Shown here: positions 27,349-36,956 of the stretch, piece after piece
Layout of the letters: every line of letters starts with the position of its first letter
How positions within the stretch are numbered: the first letter of the stretch is position 1
NCBI RefSeq assembly: GCF_000970025.1
Contig: NZ_CP009528.1
Coordinates: forward strand, 3,955,168-4,019,167
DNA length: 64,000 bases
Origin: Methanosarcina barkeri MS
GTDB taxonomy: Archaea; Halobacteriota; Methanosarcinia; Methanosarcinales; Methanosarcinaceae
Reading direction: 5' to 3'
The notes under the pieces: generated by a model
Seen by the model: the letters and a program-made list of their open reading frames with translations, nothing else
Database searches by the model: none
Told to the model about the DNA's origin: nothing
Position numbers and translations under genes: made by a program

Positions 27349-30072
27349 TTAACTTCTTCCTGAGAAGTATTTTATAAGTTCCATTGAAATCAGCGTAGTA
27401 GAAGCAAGAGAAAGTATCACTCCCCATTCAAAGAGAGAAAGTGGAACGGTTCGAAAAGCTGTCTGGAAAAAGGGAACATAAATTACTACGAGTTGCAGGA
27501 TTACTGTTGTCAGGACTGCATAAACCAGAGGTTTGTTTGTAAAAAGCCCCAGGGAAAAGATAGAGTATCGGTCAGACCGCCAGTTAAAGGCGTTAAACAT
27601 CTCTGAGAAAACTACCAGCGTAAAGATAAGGGTCTGGAGTTTCTCAATAGAGAAATTTCTGTCAAGAGCCCAGTTTAAAACGAGAAGAGCCTGAAGCGCA
27701 ATCAACCCTCCAATTCCCAGACTGGCTGAGATTTCACGACTGGTGATAAGCCCTTCCTCAACGTTTCTTGGCTTCTGTCTCATAATACCATTATCAGGAG
27801 GCTCAACTGATAGAGCCATAGGAGGAAGCCCATCCGTAATCAGGTTAATCCAGAGGATCTGAACCGCAATAAGAGGCAGGATTTGCCATCCCAGGATAGC
27901 AATGAGAACTATAAGAACCTCACCGATATGGGCTGAGAGCCCATAAGTGATGAAGTTTCTAATATTTTTGAATATATTTCGTCCTTCCTCAACCGCTGCA
28001 ACAATCGACGCAAAATTATCATCCGTAAGGATCATGCTTGAGGCTTCTTTGCTGACATCCGTGCCAGTAATTCCCATAGCTATTCCCATATCTGCAGCTT
28101 TAAGGGCAGGAGCATCGTTTACCCCATCCCCGGTCATTGCTACGACATAACCCTTTTTCTTAAGGGCGTCTATTACTCTCAACTTATGAGCAGGATAGAC
28201 CCTGGCATAAACCGAAACCCTCTCGACCTCGTCTTCGAACTCGACATCTCCAAGGCTGTTAAGCTCCGAGCCTGTAAGAGTAAGATCGTTTTCCTTTAAA
28301 ATCCCCAGTTCCTTTGCAATTGCAGACGCCGTAATCTTATGGTCTCCTGTTATCATTACGGTTTTAATGCCTGCATCTTCACATTTCTGGATTGCAACCT
28401 TTACTTCCTCTCTTGGAGGATCTCTCATGCCCATTAAACCTGAAAAGACCATATCTTCTTCAATTCTCTCTGAAGAGAGCTCTTCTAAAGAAGCCTTTTC
28501 AATATAAAGTTCCTCGTCCAGAGGGCGGAATGAAAGAGCCATAACCCTGAGGGCCTGATCAGCCATTTCCTTAACTTTTTCTTCAATCAACTGCTTCATT
28601 TTGGGAGATAAGGATTTTATTTCGCCGTCAAGAAAAATCTTCGTACATGAGCCGATAATCACTTCAGGGGCCCCCTTTGAGAAAGCAGCAAGTCCTTTTA
28701 CAGGGAAGCTGCCAGAATCGACTTCCAGTTTATTGAAGGTAGTCATTCTTTTTCTTTCAGAGGAAAAGGGTATTTCTCCAAGGCGAGGATATGTTTGATC
28801 AAGCTCAACTTTATGGAACCCTGACTTTGCAGCAACAACCACAAGAGCTGCCTCCGTAGGGTCTCCTTTGATCTCCCATTTATCACTTTCCTTAAAAAGA
28901 CCAGCATCGTTACAGAGAACAGCTCCCAGCAAGAGAATCTGAAGATGGGGATCATCTGTGGAAACTTTTTCATCTCCGTTAAAGAACTCTCCTTCTGGAG
29001 AATATCCTGCTCCAGTAACCTTCAAAACCTGCTCATTGACGCAAATTTTTTCAACCGTCATTTTGTTCTGCGTAAGCGTGCCTGTCTTATCCGAACAAAT
29101 AACATTTGTGGCTCCAAGCGTTTCTACGGATGGCAGTTTTCTTACAAGGGCATGCCTTTTGACCATACGCCTTACCCCAAGCCCAAGCCCTACTGTAACA
29201 ACCGCAGGGAGAGCTTCAGGGATAGCAGCAACCGCAAGAGCAACACCCCATAAAAACATATCAAGGAGAGGGAAACCATAAAAAACCCCAAGCATTGCAA
29301 CAAAAGCTACAATTACAAGAGTCGCAGTACCAATCCATCTGCCGAACTTGTCAAGGCTTTCCTGTAAAGGCGTCCTGGACCTCTCTATTGTCCCCAGAAG
29401 CCCGGCAAGTTCCCCAAAAGCCGTATTCATTCCGGTTGCAGTAACAATCGCGCTGCCTCTTCCGTAAGCAACCGCAGTTCCTGTGTAGACCATGTTTGTC
29501 CTGTCAGCTTCAGGAGTTTCGGAAGGCAGGGCTTCGATATTTTTCTGAACTGGCACGGATTCTCCTGTAAGAGAGGACTCGTCAGTCTTGAGATTGAACC
29601 CTTTGATAATCCTGGCATCGGCTGGAATGCGGTCTCCGGTCTGAATAAGGATAAGATCCCCAGGAACGAGATTTTTTGAGGGAGTTTTATTTTCAACCCC
29701 GTCCCTTATAACAGTCGCTTCCGGCGAGGTAAGGGACCTTAAAAGCTCAATTGCTTTTTCGGCTCGATATTCCTGCACGAAGCTGAGAATTCCTGCAAGA
29801 AATACCGTAAAAATAATGACTATTGCATCGATGAACTCCCCAAGAAGAGCCGAAACAATAGAGGCCGTTATCAAAATAAAGATCAAGATACTTTTAAACT
29901 GTGAGATAAAGAGCTGCAGGACCGAAACTTTTTCTTTTTCTTTAAGTTCATTTTCGCCATACTCCTTAAGCCTTTTTTCGGCTTCCTCAGAACTCAAACC
30001 TGCTTCTGAAACCCCAAACTCTTCAAAAACTGAGCTTATTTCCTGGTCGTAATACACCCCTTTACCCCTCAA
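27349..30072 (-). CDS. P-type cation ATPase (Ca2+-type P2)
   Basis: 907 residues, full length for the P2 family. N-terminal cation_ATPase_N (about 8-60), actuator loop with TGES (169-172), phosphorylated aspartate 328 in CSDKTGTLT, nucleotide domain KGAPEVI, hinge TGDGVNDAPAL, then four to six C-terminal helices. The M4 motif is PEALP (285-289) and M6 has NLITDGLPP, which with the single site fits PMR1-like Ca2+/Mn2+ pumps. Exports cations using ATP. GTG and ATG choices at the N-terminus change little. Ends convergent with the HNH gene. Confidence 0.93.
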   Translation of the reverse strand: MRGKGVYYDQEISSVFEEFGVSEAGLSSEEAEKRLKEYGENELKEKEKVSVLQLFISQFKSILIFILITASIVSALLGEFIDAIVIIFTVFLAGILSFVQEYRAEKAIELLRSLTSPEATVIRDGVENKTPSKNLVPGDLILIQTGDRIPADARIIKGFNLKTDESSLTGESVPVQKNIEALPSETPEADRTNMVYTGTAVAYGRGSAIVTATGMNTAFGELAGLLGTIERSRTPLQESLDKFGRWIGTATLVIVAFVAMLGVFYGFPLLDMFLWGVALAVAAIPEALPAVVTVGLGLGVRRMVKRHALVRKLPSVETLGATNVICSDKTGTLTQNKMTVEKICVNEQVLKVTGAGYSPEGEFFNGDEKVSTDDPHLQILLLGAVLCNDAGLFKESDKWEIKGDPTEAALVVVAAKSGFHKVELDQTYPRLGEIPFSSERKRMTTFNKLEVDSGSFPVKGLAAFSKGAPEVIIGSCTKIFLDGEIKSLSPKMKQLIEEKVKEMADQALRVMALSFRPLDEELYIEKASLEELSSERIEEDMVFSGLMGMRDPPREEVKVAIQKCEDAGIKTVMITGDHKITASAIAKELGILKENDLTLTGSELNSLGDVEFEDEVERVSVYARVYPAHKLRVIDALKKKGYVVAMTGDGVNDAPALKAADMGIAMGITGTDVSKEASSMILTDDNFASIVAAVEEGRNIFKNIRNFITYGLSAHIGEVLIVLIAILGWQILPLIAVQILWINLITDGLPPMALSVEPPDNGIMRQKPRNVEEGLITSREISASLGIGGLIALQALLVLNWALDRNFSIEKLQTLIFTLVVFSEMFNAFNWRSDRYSIFSLGLFTNKPLVYAVLTTVILQLVVIYVPFFQTAFRTVPLSLFEWGVILSLASTTLISMELIKYFSGRS

Positions 30073-30493
30073 GCCTCCGGATTATCTGGAGAGTTCTCAA
30101 CTATAGTCCCTAACATAAGTATTTGCACTTACTTTCTAACCACGGAAAACGCGGAAAGCATGGAAGAATTGGACCCATATTTACTTTTCTGTGTTTTCCG
30201 TGATTTTTGTACTTAAACTTTCACTTCAGATTGGTAAAGAAATTTTGGTCCTCGACTATAATCCTCGTATAATATATCTGCTTATCTAATATAAGTTTCA
30301 AAGTATATATAGTGGTAAAGCCCATTGATAGGGTAAGGGGTTTTTAAAGAACTTCAGTTATTACAGATTTTGTGGAAAAAGAGATATAAAACTTTAGCTT
30401 TTTTTACAGTAAGATTGGGGTTTGAAATCTGTTTGATTTCTTAAGAGGCATTAAGATTCTGTTTAAAAGTAACAGATGAGGGAAAAGTTGGGT
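30073..30493. other. Divergent intergenic region with a hairpin repeat
   Basis: No gene. A degenerate inverted repeat at 30141-30202 (CACGGAAAAC... paired with ...GTTTTCCGTG) is the main feature; a related one lies at 50426-50478. Confidence 0.5.
30141..30202. repeat. Dispersed hairpin repeat (CCGTG family)
   Basis: CACGGAAAACGCGGAAAG (30141-30158) pairs with CTTTTCTGTGTTTTCCGTG (30184-30202) with a few mismatches. Related in sequence to 50426-50478. Confidence 0.55.
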
Positions 30494-31807
30494 ATGAAAA
30501 TCACAATAATAGGAAGTGGGCTCGCGGGGCTATCAGCCGGGTACAAGCTCTGCAAGTCGAATGAGGTTGTTATTTTTGAAAAAGATGCGGAAATCGGGGG
30601 GATGACTGCAAGTTATTGTAAGGATTTTGCTGGAAAGAAGTACTTTATAGAGAAATATTATCACCATATATTCAGGAGTGATTCGGAACTTCTTGACCTG
30701 ATAAGAGAACTGGGGCTTGAAGGTCAAATGCTGTGGCTTAAAGGAAAAAGCGCCTATTTTGTAGATGGTAAAAACTATCCCATGAATACCCCTGCTGAAA
30801 TTCTAAGGTTTAAACCTCTTTCTTTTACAGATCTGGTAAAACTTGGGCTGCTGGTGCTCAGAATAAAGCTAATAAATGATACGACTTCCTACGACAGAAT
30901 AAAGGCAAAAACCTGGATTCTTGACACTACAGGACAATCCGTATACGAAAACTTTTTTGCTCCTCTAATGAAAAGCAAATTCGGTGAAAATGACGAAAAC
31001 ATTTCTGCAGCCTGGCTTATAGGGCGTGTGAAAATAAGGTCAGATAGGGGAAAAGAAGGGGAAAAACTGGGGTACCTGAGAGGAGGATTTAATTCTCTGA
31101 TAGAAGCTCTGGCAAAGGAAATCACTGCAAAAGGAGGCAGGATTTTACAGAATAAAGCAGTAAAGGAAATCGTAATCAAAGACAATACAGTGCAGGGAGT
31201 GATTGCAGACGGGGATTTCATACCTTGCGATGCTGTGATTTCAACTGTTGAACCCAGAGTACTGGATATCATTACAAAAAGCAAACTTGGAACTATTCAC
31301 GAGACCCTGCAGGGTATTCGTTATCAGGGAACTGCATGTGCCCTCATAGGACTTGACAAAGGGCTTATGAAAGATGGGAATTACTGGTTGAACATAAAAG
31401 CTGACGTGCCTTTTGGCGCCGTAATTGAGCACACCAATTTTATGCCTTTTGAGGACTATGGAGAACACCTCGTTTATGTAACTTCCTATTTTCAGGATGA
31501 AAACGACTCTCTCTGGCTGAAAAAGGAAGAAGAAGTTCTGGATTCTTATATAAAAGGCCTGGAAAATATGTTTCCTGATTTCTCAAGAACCGATATCCAC
31601 TGGGCGAAACTCTTCCGAAGAATGGATACTGCACCTGTATATGAAAAGGGGTACCTTGAAAAGGTTCTGCCGTTTGCGCCAGGCCCAACCGGACTTTACC
31701 TGGCAGGAATGTTCTCATCAACCAATTATCCGGAAAGAAGCATGAACGGCTCTGTAAAAGCCGGGTTTGAAGCTGCAAAATTCTTCACGAAAAAAGAAGA
31801 GAATTGA
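30494..31807 (+). CDS. NAD(P)/FAD-dependent amine-oxidase-like oxidoreductase
   Basis: 437 residues. MKITIIGSGLAGLSAGYKL is the FAD-binding Rossmann motif and VVIFEKDAEIGGMT the second; EPRVLD and the closing YLAGMFSSTNYPERSMNGSVKAGFEAA the C-terminal FAD contacts. This subgroup (protoporphyrinogen-oxidase-like) is often found with glycosyltransferases and is thought to modify sugars or isoprenoids. The ATG at 30494 is taken rather than 30476 because GAGGG lies 10 bases before it. Monocistronic; a VNTR follows the stop. Confidence 0.82.
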   Translation: MKITIIGSGLAGLSAGYKLCKSNEVVIFEKDAEIGGMTASYCKDFAGKKYFIEKYYHHIFRSDSELLDLIRELGLEGQMLWLKGKSAYFVDGKNYPMNTPAEILRFKPLSFTDLVKLGLLVLRIKLINDTTSYDRIKAKTWILDTTGQSVYENFFAPLMKSKFGENDENISAAWLIGRVKIRSDRGKEGEKLGYLRGGFNSLIEALAKEITAKGGRILQNKAVKEIVIKDNTVQGVIADGDFIPCDAVISTVEPRVLDIITKSKLGTIHETLQGIRYQGTACALIGLDKGLMKDGNYWLNIKADVPFGAVIEHTNFMPFEDYGEHLVYVTSYFQDENDSLWLKKEEEVLDSYIKGLENMFPDFSRTDIHWAKLFRRMDTAPVYEKGYLEKVLPFAPGPTGLYLAGMFSSTNYPERSMNGSVKAGFEAAKFFTKKEEN

Positions 31808-31841
31808 GAGGTTTGCTGGCTTGACTTAGAAAGCCGCCTCC

Positions 31842-31950
31842 TATATTTTCATTTCCGATATTTTCATTTCCGATATTTTCATTTCCGATATTTTCATTTC
31901 CGATATTTTCATTTCCGATATTTTCATTTCCTGTATATTCATTTTCGGTA
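31842..31950. repeat. 15-bp tandem repeat (VNTR), about 7 copies
   Basis: Unit ATATTTTCATTTCCG. It is exactly divisible by three, so an antisense frame looks like a protein (NIGNE repeats), but that frame has no other support. Confidence 0.85.
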
Positions 31951-32044
31951 TTTTTATTAAAATTTTCGTGCATCTGAAGAAGTTCCCGGACTTAATATAG
32001 TCTTTTAGGACTAACTATTATATAGGCTAAGGGATGATAATATA

Positions 32045-32351
32045 CTGTCTGTATCTGTATGCAGAAAGAAGTTCTGCATGATTACCTGTCCTTCTGGATT
32101 TATCATTCACGGGGATTTAAGCAATGATGAATTCGGAAAAGACAGTAAAACTCTAAAAAATCTGGACTTCTGCCGTTAGTCGGCATTTGGGGGCGTGCTG
32201 GTCAAATCCGCATTTGTGGAGATGGCACCGGAGAATAGACTTGTTTTCCCTTGAGCTTTGCTCTCAAAAAGAGATCCCGGATGCTGTAAAAAGCTGCCCT
32301 GGCTTCCGGGAAGGGGTATTGGCAGCGCGAAAATAAGAGGAGTGGTAAAAG
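32045..32351 (+). ncRNA. Structured 5' leader or small RNA before the DUF3303 gene
   Basis: Several perfect hairpins lie in a GC-rich stretch: ATGCAGAA/TTCTGCAT (32059-32079), TGCCG/CGGCA (32171-32185), GTGC/GCAC around 32195-32229, and CCCGGA/TCCGGG (32276-32310). The TATA-like box near 32020 places a transcription start about 300 bases before the ATG. No known riboswitch consensus is matched; GGAGATGGCACC at 32218-32229 recalls the fluoride class only in part and its 3' core is absent. A 33-residue frame (32078-32179) may be a leader peptide. Confidence 0.35.
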
Positions 32352-32624
32352 ATGTTATTCATGGACGTTAGTACCTGGGACCCTTCGAACCGCGATAAGA
32401 TCCTTGAGCATTTTAAGAAACTGGAGATTCCAGAAGGAATCGATATCATTAACCAGTGGGTTGACCTTTCCGGAAACCGTTATTACATCCTTTACGAAGC
32501 CGAAAGTGCCGAAGCTTACGGAGCTTTCAACCTGCCCTGGTCGGATGTCTGCGTAATTGACAGCGTGCCGGTTATGGAAGCTTCCGAATTTATGCAGCTT
32601 CTGCCCAAATACCAGAAAAAATAA
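32352..32624 (+). CDS. DUF3303 domain protein
   Basis: 90 residues forming a single DUF3303 domain: MLFMDVSTWDPSNRDKILEHF, then GIDIINQWVDLSGNRYYILYEA and a ferredoxin-like fold to the end. Small dimeric alpha-beta-barrel-type proteins common in methanogens; no known function. AGGAGTGG lies 8 bases before ATG. The unusually long structured leader is its main peculiarity. Confidence 0.88.
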   Translation: MLFMDVSTWDPSNRDKILEHFKKLEIPEGIDIINQWVDLSGNRYYILYEAESAEAYGAFNLPWSDVCVIDSVPVMEASEFMQLLPKYQKK

Positions 32625-32779
32625 ATTTTATGATTAAGTAAATTTTAGAACTTATTGATACGATTTTACAGAAAAAGGTCCGATGAGCTTCACGTTAACT
32701 GGCTCATCGAAAAATCTTTATTTTATCAGCCTTGAAAGTCATAGCTTTCTTGAAGCCTTTTTACTGATTACATTAAGTT

Positions 32780-32911
32780 TTTAGCATACTGGTTTAGATT
32801 TTAGCATTACTGTATTGGAGTTTTAGCATTACTGTATTGGAGTTTTAGCATTATTGTTTTTAGCATTATTGTTTTTAGCATTACTGTTTTAGATTTTTAG
32901 CATTACTGTTT
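32780..32911. repeat. TTTTAGCATTACTG tandem repeat overlapping the end of the aldehyde dehydrogenase gene
   Basis: Units of 17 to 22 bases built on TTTTAGCATTACTGT, about seven copies. The last copies are the final codons of the aldehyde dehydrogenase (KTVMLKI and stop), so the array grew from the 3' end of the gene. Confidence 0.75.
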
Positions 32912-34319
32912 TCAGATCAAGATATTCAGAAAGAGCATCAGGACCGTTTTCTCTTCCAATCCCGCTCTCCCTGGTACCCCCGAAAGGAACTTCAGGAGCA
33001 ACCTTAAGGTGCTGATTAAGCCAGATAATTCCTGCATTCAACTGTTCACATCCTGCACGAGCTCTATCAAGGTTTTTTGTCCAGATAGAGGCACCAAGCC
33101 CATAGCAGGTATTATTGGCTTCTTCAATTGCTTCATCAAGATCTTTCACTCGGACTACAGGTAGGACCGGACCGAATACTTCTTCATTCAGAAGCCTGGA
33201 TTCTCTGGCCACATCTGTAATAAGTGTGGGCTCGAAAAAATATCCTTTACTACAGGAGCTTCCCTCTGGAACTCTGCCTCCTGTAACTATTCTGCCTTCA
33301 TCCTTTTCTTCGACGTCTGCAACAAGCCCTTTTATATATTCCCATTGCCTGCGGTTGTTAAGAGGTCCCATGTCGATGTTTTCCTGCAGCCCGTTTCCAA
33401 CCCTTAAATTTCGGATGCCCGCTTCAAGCTTTTTTATAAACCCTTCAGCTACGGATTCGAAAACAAAAAGCCTCTTTACAGCAGTACAGGCCTGTCCGCA
33501 ATTGTAAAATCTTCCCCTGAGAGCCCCTGCGACTGCAGCCTCCAGGTTAGCATCATCACAGACCAGCATTGGATCACTGCCTCCAAGCTCAAGGGTTACT
33601 CTTTTCATCCCGCCGGCTGCAAGCTCTGCTACACGTTTCCCGGTTTTCACTTCTCCGGTAAAGGAGATTTTTTTAACCTTCGAGCTCCTAACCAGGCTTT
33701 CTCCCACAACCTCACCAGGGCCTGTAACGATATTGAGCACACCTGGCGGAAGCCCTGCCTCGTTGAGGATAGAAGCCAGGACAAGGTTAGTAAGAGGGGT
33801 ATTGCTTGCAGGTTTCAGGACAAGCGTATTTCCTGAAATCAGGGCAGGACCTATTTTCCATGCCATAATAAGAGCAGGCATATTCCAGGGAATTATAGCT
33901 GTACAGACTCCCAGAGGCTTCTTTACAGTAAAAGCGTATCCATTTTGAGGAATTGGAACAAAATCTCCGTGAAAACTGCTTGCAAGCCCGCAATAATACT
34001 CAAGGACATGTGCAAAACCTTCAATCTCGTTTTTAGCTTCGGCAAGAGGTTTACCCTGTTCCCGGGTAAGTAGAACAGCAAGTTCATCCTTTCTCTGCCT
34101 TACAATTCCCGCAGCTGTGTAAAGAATCCTGGCTCTTTGCTGCGGAGATGTGGAAGCCCAGCCATTAAAAGCTGACGATGCCGATTCAACGGCTATTGCC
34201 GCATCATCTTCCGTGCCTTTTGGAACCCGGTCAACAAGTTCACCTGTTCCCGGGTTTATGATATCAAAAAATTCGCCGTTGCATACGTCCACAGCTTTTC
34301 CATTAATCTGCATTTTCAT
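32889..34319 (-). CDS. NAD(P)-dependent aldehyde dehydrogenase
   Basis: 476 residues, normal for the ALDH superfamily. LELGGSDPML gives the general-base glutamate, GQACTAVKRLFV the catalytic cysteine, VTGPGEVVGESLVRSSKVKKISFTGEV the cofactor-binding part, and EVFGPVLPVVRV the hinge. Closest in look to succinate-semialdehyde or lactaldehyde dehydrogenases (GabD/AldA type); the substrate cannot be fixed. Cytosolic. Its 3' end merges into a tandem repeat. The MarR gene lies 135 bases upstream, on the same strand. Confidence 0.92.
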   Translation of the reverse strand: MKMQINGKAVDVCNGEFFDIINPGTGELVDRVPKGTEDDAAIAVESASSAFNGWASTSPQQRARILYTAAGIVRQRKDELAVLLTREQGKPLAEAKNEIEGFAHVLEYYCGLASSFHGDFVPIPQNGYAFTVKKPLGVCTAIIPWNMPALIMAWKIGPALISGNTLVLKPASNTPLTNLVLASILNEAGLPPGVLNIVTGPGEVVGESLVRSSKVKKISFTGEVKTGKRVAELAAGGMKRVTLELGGSDPMLVCDDANLEAAVAGALRGRFYNCGQACTAVKRLFVFESVAEGFIKKLEAGIRNLRVGNGLQENIDMGPLNNRRQWEYIKGLVADVEEKDEGRIVTGGRVPEGSSCSKGYFFEPTLITDVARESRLLNEEVFGPVLPVVRVKDLDEAIEEANNTCYGLGASIWTKNLDRARAGCEQLNAGIIWLNQHLKVAPEVPFGGTRESGIGRENGPDALSEYLDLKTVMLKI

Positions 34320-34453
34320 ATATATCAGTACTTACAAAGACCTATTTTAAGATAACAAGAGGTACAGCTTGGAGCAGGTCTAAAGATTAGATAATTCTTG
34401 CTATAACAGATAGTCAACGACAATAGAACAAATCCACTAACTTCTTATCACGC

Positions 34454-34918
34454 TTATTCATCGATCGGACTATCAAAAATAAGGGGCTTGAATTCCGACT
34501 CATGAAATTTAAGTGAGGCCTTACGAATCAACCGCCTGAGAAGTTCTCTTTCTTCAGGTGTGAAATCCGAAAGGAGTGCATCGACAAAAAAAACCAATTT
34601 TTCCAGAATCACCTTTCTTACTTCCTTTCCTTTTTCAGTCAGGTAAACCCTGTAAGCCCGAAGGTCATTTTCATCTCTTTGTCTGTACACATAACCTTCT
34701 TTTTCCAGGTTTTTGATAGCTCTTGTACTTGTTGCTTTGCTAACTTTAAGGGTTTTTGCAATGGTTTCCTGAGAGAGGCCATCCTTGCGGTATAAAACCA
34801 TTAAAAAATCAAATTGTCCGCTTCCTATCTTGTAGACTTCGAGTTCTTTTGCCATACATGCTAGATGGCTTCGGTAGATGATGGCGATTGAACCGAGGAT
34901 TTCTCTTGGATCTACCAT
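34454..34918 (-). CDS. MarR family transcriptional regulator
   Basis: About 154 residues from the second in-frame ATG (MVDPREILG), or 159 from 34933. Winged helix: LSQETIAKTLKVSKATSTRAIKNLEKEGYVYRQRDENDLRAYRVYLTEKGKEV, the MarR signature with the DxR wing. Dimeric DNA-binding repressor that usually responds to small phenolic or drug-like ligands. It lies 116 bases downstream of an MFS transporter gene on the same strand; a perfect palindrome (36455-36479) at the transporter promoter is its likely operator. Confidence 0.92.
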   Translation of the reverse strand: MVDPREILGSIAIIYRSHLACMAKELEVYKIGSGQFDFLMVLYRKDGLSQETIAKTLKVSKATSTRAIKNLEKEGYVYRQRDENDLRAYRVYLTEKGKEVRKVILEKLVFFVDALLSDFTPEERELLRRLIRKASLKFHESEFKPLIFDSPIDE

Positions 34919-35049
34919 GATTTTATCCTCCATTTTATAACACCTGGAAGTTCGCTTTGGAATAAGTTAGTTAAGAAGTAATAACAGATAAAACTAATTT
35001 GAAATTACAATCGTAGATTTTTAGATTTAGATCTTTTTTCAGATACTAT

Positions 35050-36252
35050 TTAGAAATGCCTAACACCTTTGCTGCGCATAGCTTTTTTCCCATATAATAG
35101 ATAATACAATATCAGGCACACCGCCGCAAAAACTGCCATGAACATGTATATTCCTCTATAACCGGTAAAAGGAATAATAAATCCAACCATCAAAGGCCCA
35201 ATTCCCATTCCTATATCTGAAAACGCAAAATAGGTTGAATTCGCCAACCCCATACGATGTTGCGGAGTTATTTTTACAGAAATCGCTTGAGTACTGGACT
35301 GTATAGCTCCAAATCCAAGCCCTATCAAAGCTGCGGCTAACAAAAGTGTATAACCGTGATGAGTTTGGCTAAACAGTATCATTCCAGCCGTAAATATCAG
35401 AATTGCCGGGTACATGATTGTATTTTCACCTTTGGAGTCAAACAGTCGGCCAATAATCGGCCTCGAAACTAAAATTACTGCGGCATATACTATGAAAAAG
35501 AAGCTGGCTTCATCTACGAGATGAATTTCCTTGGAGTACACTTCAAGGAAGGACACAACACTCGAATAACAGCTGAAAATAAACATACAAACGACTGAAA
35601 TTGGAATTACCCTGGGTTCAAAGAAGTTGTTAAATTTGAATCCCTTCATTTTCTCCATCTGTTCTTTTGTTAATTCCATTTTATGTAAGGATGATAAAAA
35701 CGGCAAAATGACAAGGCTGATTGATGAGGCAATTGCACAGGTAGCAAAAATCATGACGAAACTGCCGTACTGGCTAATGAACATACCTAAAAAGGGGCCG
35801 ATAGCGGTTGCGAGTATCTGACTTAATCCGAAATAGGCAATCCCTTCACCCTTCCTCTCCATAGGAATAATATTTGCAACGATTGTAGCCGTTGCTGTAG
35901 TAGTAATGCCAAATCCCATGCCATGAAGAAAGCGGACAGTAAACAGAAGAAAAATATTATTAACCCTAAAATATAATAGCGTCATAATTAAGCTTAAAAT
36001 AACCCCCACGTAAAGGATCTTCTTATGACCGATTTGTCCGATCCATTTTCCGACAAACAGACGTGCGATAAGTCCGCCAATTATGAATATACTGGCAGAA
36101 AAGCCCGCTTCACCTGGGGATGAATTAAATTTACTCATCGCATATCCAGACATGACTATCATTAATAAGTAAAAACTTAAAGCAGCTATAAAATTTTCAA
36201 CAAAAATGACTATAAAATCTTTAGTCCATAATCTTGATTTTTTTGAATTCAT
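35050..36252 (-). CDS. MFS transporter
   Basis: 400 residues with twelve membrane helices. The family loop between helices 2 and 3 is GKWIGQIGHKKILY, and the matching one in the second half is GRLFDSKGENTIMY. Drug or small-molecule exporter of the YfcJ/Bcr-like group with a conserved MGFGITTTATATIVANIIP segment. Probably co-transcribed with the MarR gene downstream. The 5' leader predicted from the TATA box is about 215 bases. Confidence 0.92.
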   Translation of the reverse strand: MNSKKSRLWTKDFIVIFVENFIAALSFYLLMIVMSGYAMSKFNSSPGEAGFSASIFIIGGLIARLFVGKWIGQIGHKKILYVGVILSLIMTLLYFRVNNIFLLFTVRFLHGMGFGITTTATATIVANIIPMERKGEGIAYFGLSQILATAIGPFLGMFISQYGSFVMIFATCAIASSISLVILPFLSSLHKMELTKEQMEKMKGFKFNNFFEPRVIPISVVCMFIFSCYSSVVSFLEVYSKEIHLVDEASFFFIVYAAVILVSRPIIGRLFDSKGENTIMYPAILIFTAGMILFSQTHHGYTLLLAAALIGLGFGAIQSSTQAISVKITPQHRMGLANSTYFAFSDIGMGIGPLMVGFIIPFTGYRGIYMFMAVFAAVCLILYYLLYGKKAMRSKGVRHF

Positions 36253-36956
36253 ATCTTACCTCTTTTTTCTTTTAAAGATCCCATAAGATTAGTTGAATGT
36301 GCCACTTTTTGTGTATTTTAAGAAGCCATACTTGCATTCGGAAAGCCAGCATGTAGGTTTAACGTATCTGTTTGTTGGCCGATCAGACCAAAGGCTGTTT
36401 CGATTTAGCCTTCTTTTTCATATGTTGAATTGTTCTCTGTTAGTACTAGGTTCAAATTAGTTTCTCTATGAAACTAATTGAAATCTTATACATTTTTGTC
36501 TTATATACAAGTTACTCATGAAATTAAATTAAGATATAAATTAGCAAGTTTGAAAAGTGGCAATACATAGAATACAAAGGAAATACAGAGGAATTCGTAA
36601 ACAATACAGGATTGCTACAAGCAGCTAAAGAGAACTCAATCATGTAAAACATAAAAAATATAAAATCTGGAGAAAAAAGAAAAATTTTTTTCATACGATA
36701 AAAATATAAACCTATTTACAAAATACATATTATCGACACTTCTGTAAGGTAAATAAAGTTGGGAAAACAGGAATACCGACTGCGAAAGTATTTGGAATAT
36801 TTCAATACCTCTCGGAACCAAGACCTTTAGTGACCTTGCCGAGCTAATAAAAAGCTCAGGTTTTGAATGCAGATTTTATGCATAAAAAGTACACTTCAAG
36901 AGAGTGGGGCTTTAGAAAGTGTACATTAAGCAATCGATTTTAAAGGGAAGAGAGCG
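36253..36956. other. Intergenic region with the MarR-type operator
   Basis: Besides the operator and TATA box (36455-36502) there is a plus-strand frame at about 36759-36883 ending SSGFECRFYA that looks like the relic of a protein end (ISIPLGTKTFSDLAELIK), without a start or partner. Confidence 0.5.
36455..36502 (-). promoter_or_regulatory. TATA box and palindromic operator of the MFS-MarR operon
   Basis: On the minus strand CTTGTATATAAG (36491-36502) is a TATA-like box. About 25 bases downstream is a palindrome with 10-base arms, AATTAGTTTC-N5-GAAACTAATT (36455-36479), over the expected start of transcription. A half-site AAACTAATT recurs at 34991-34999, before the MarR gene. Confidence 0.65.

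Larger units (their letters stand above)
31808..32351. other. Long leader region before the DUF3303 gene
   Basis: Contains the VNTR, a TATA-like TATTATATAGG near 32017-32027, and then about 300 bases of structured sequence before the ATG at 32352; details are given under the leader feature. Confidence 0.6.

Noticed and set aside
31785-31973. Minus-strand frame encoding NIGNE repeats
   Set aside because: It is the translation of a 15-bp VNTR, partly antisense to the end of the FAD oxidoreductase gene.
36759-36883. Plus-strand frame ending SSGFECRFYA before the DUF2298 gene
   Set aside because: No start and no partner; it may be a relic but the family could not be recognised, so it is only mentioned in the gap description.
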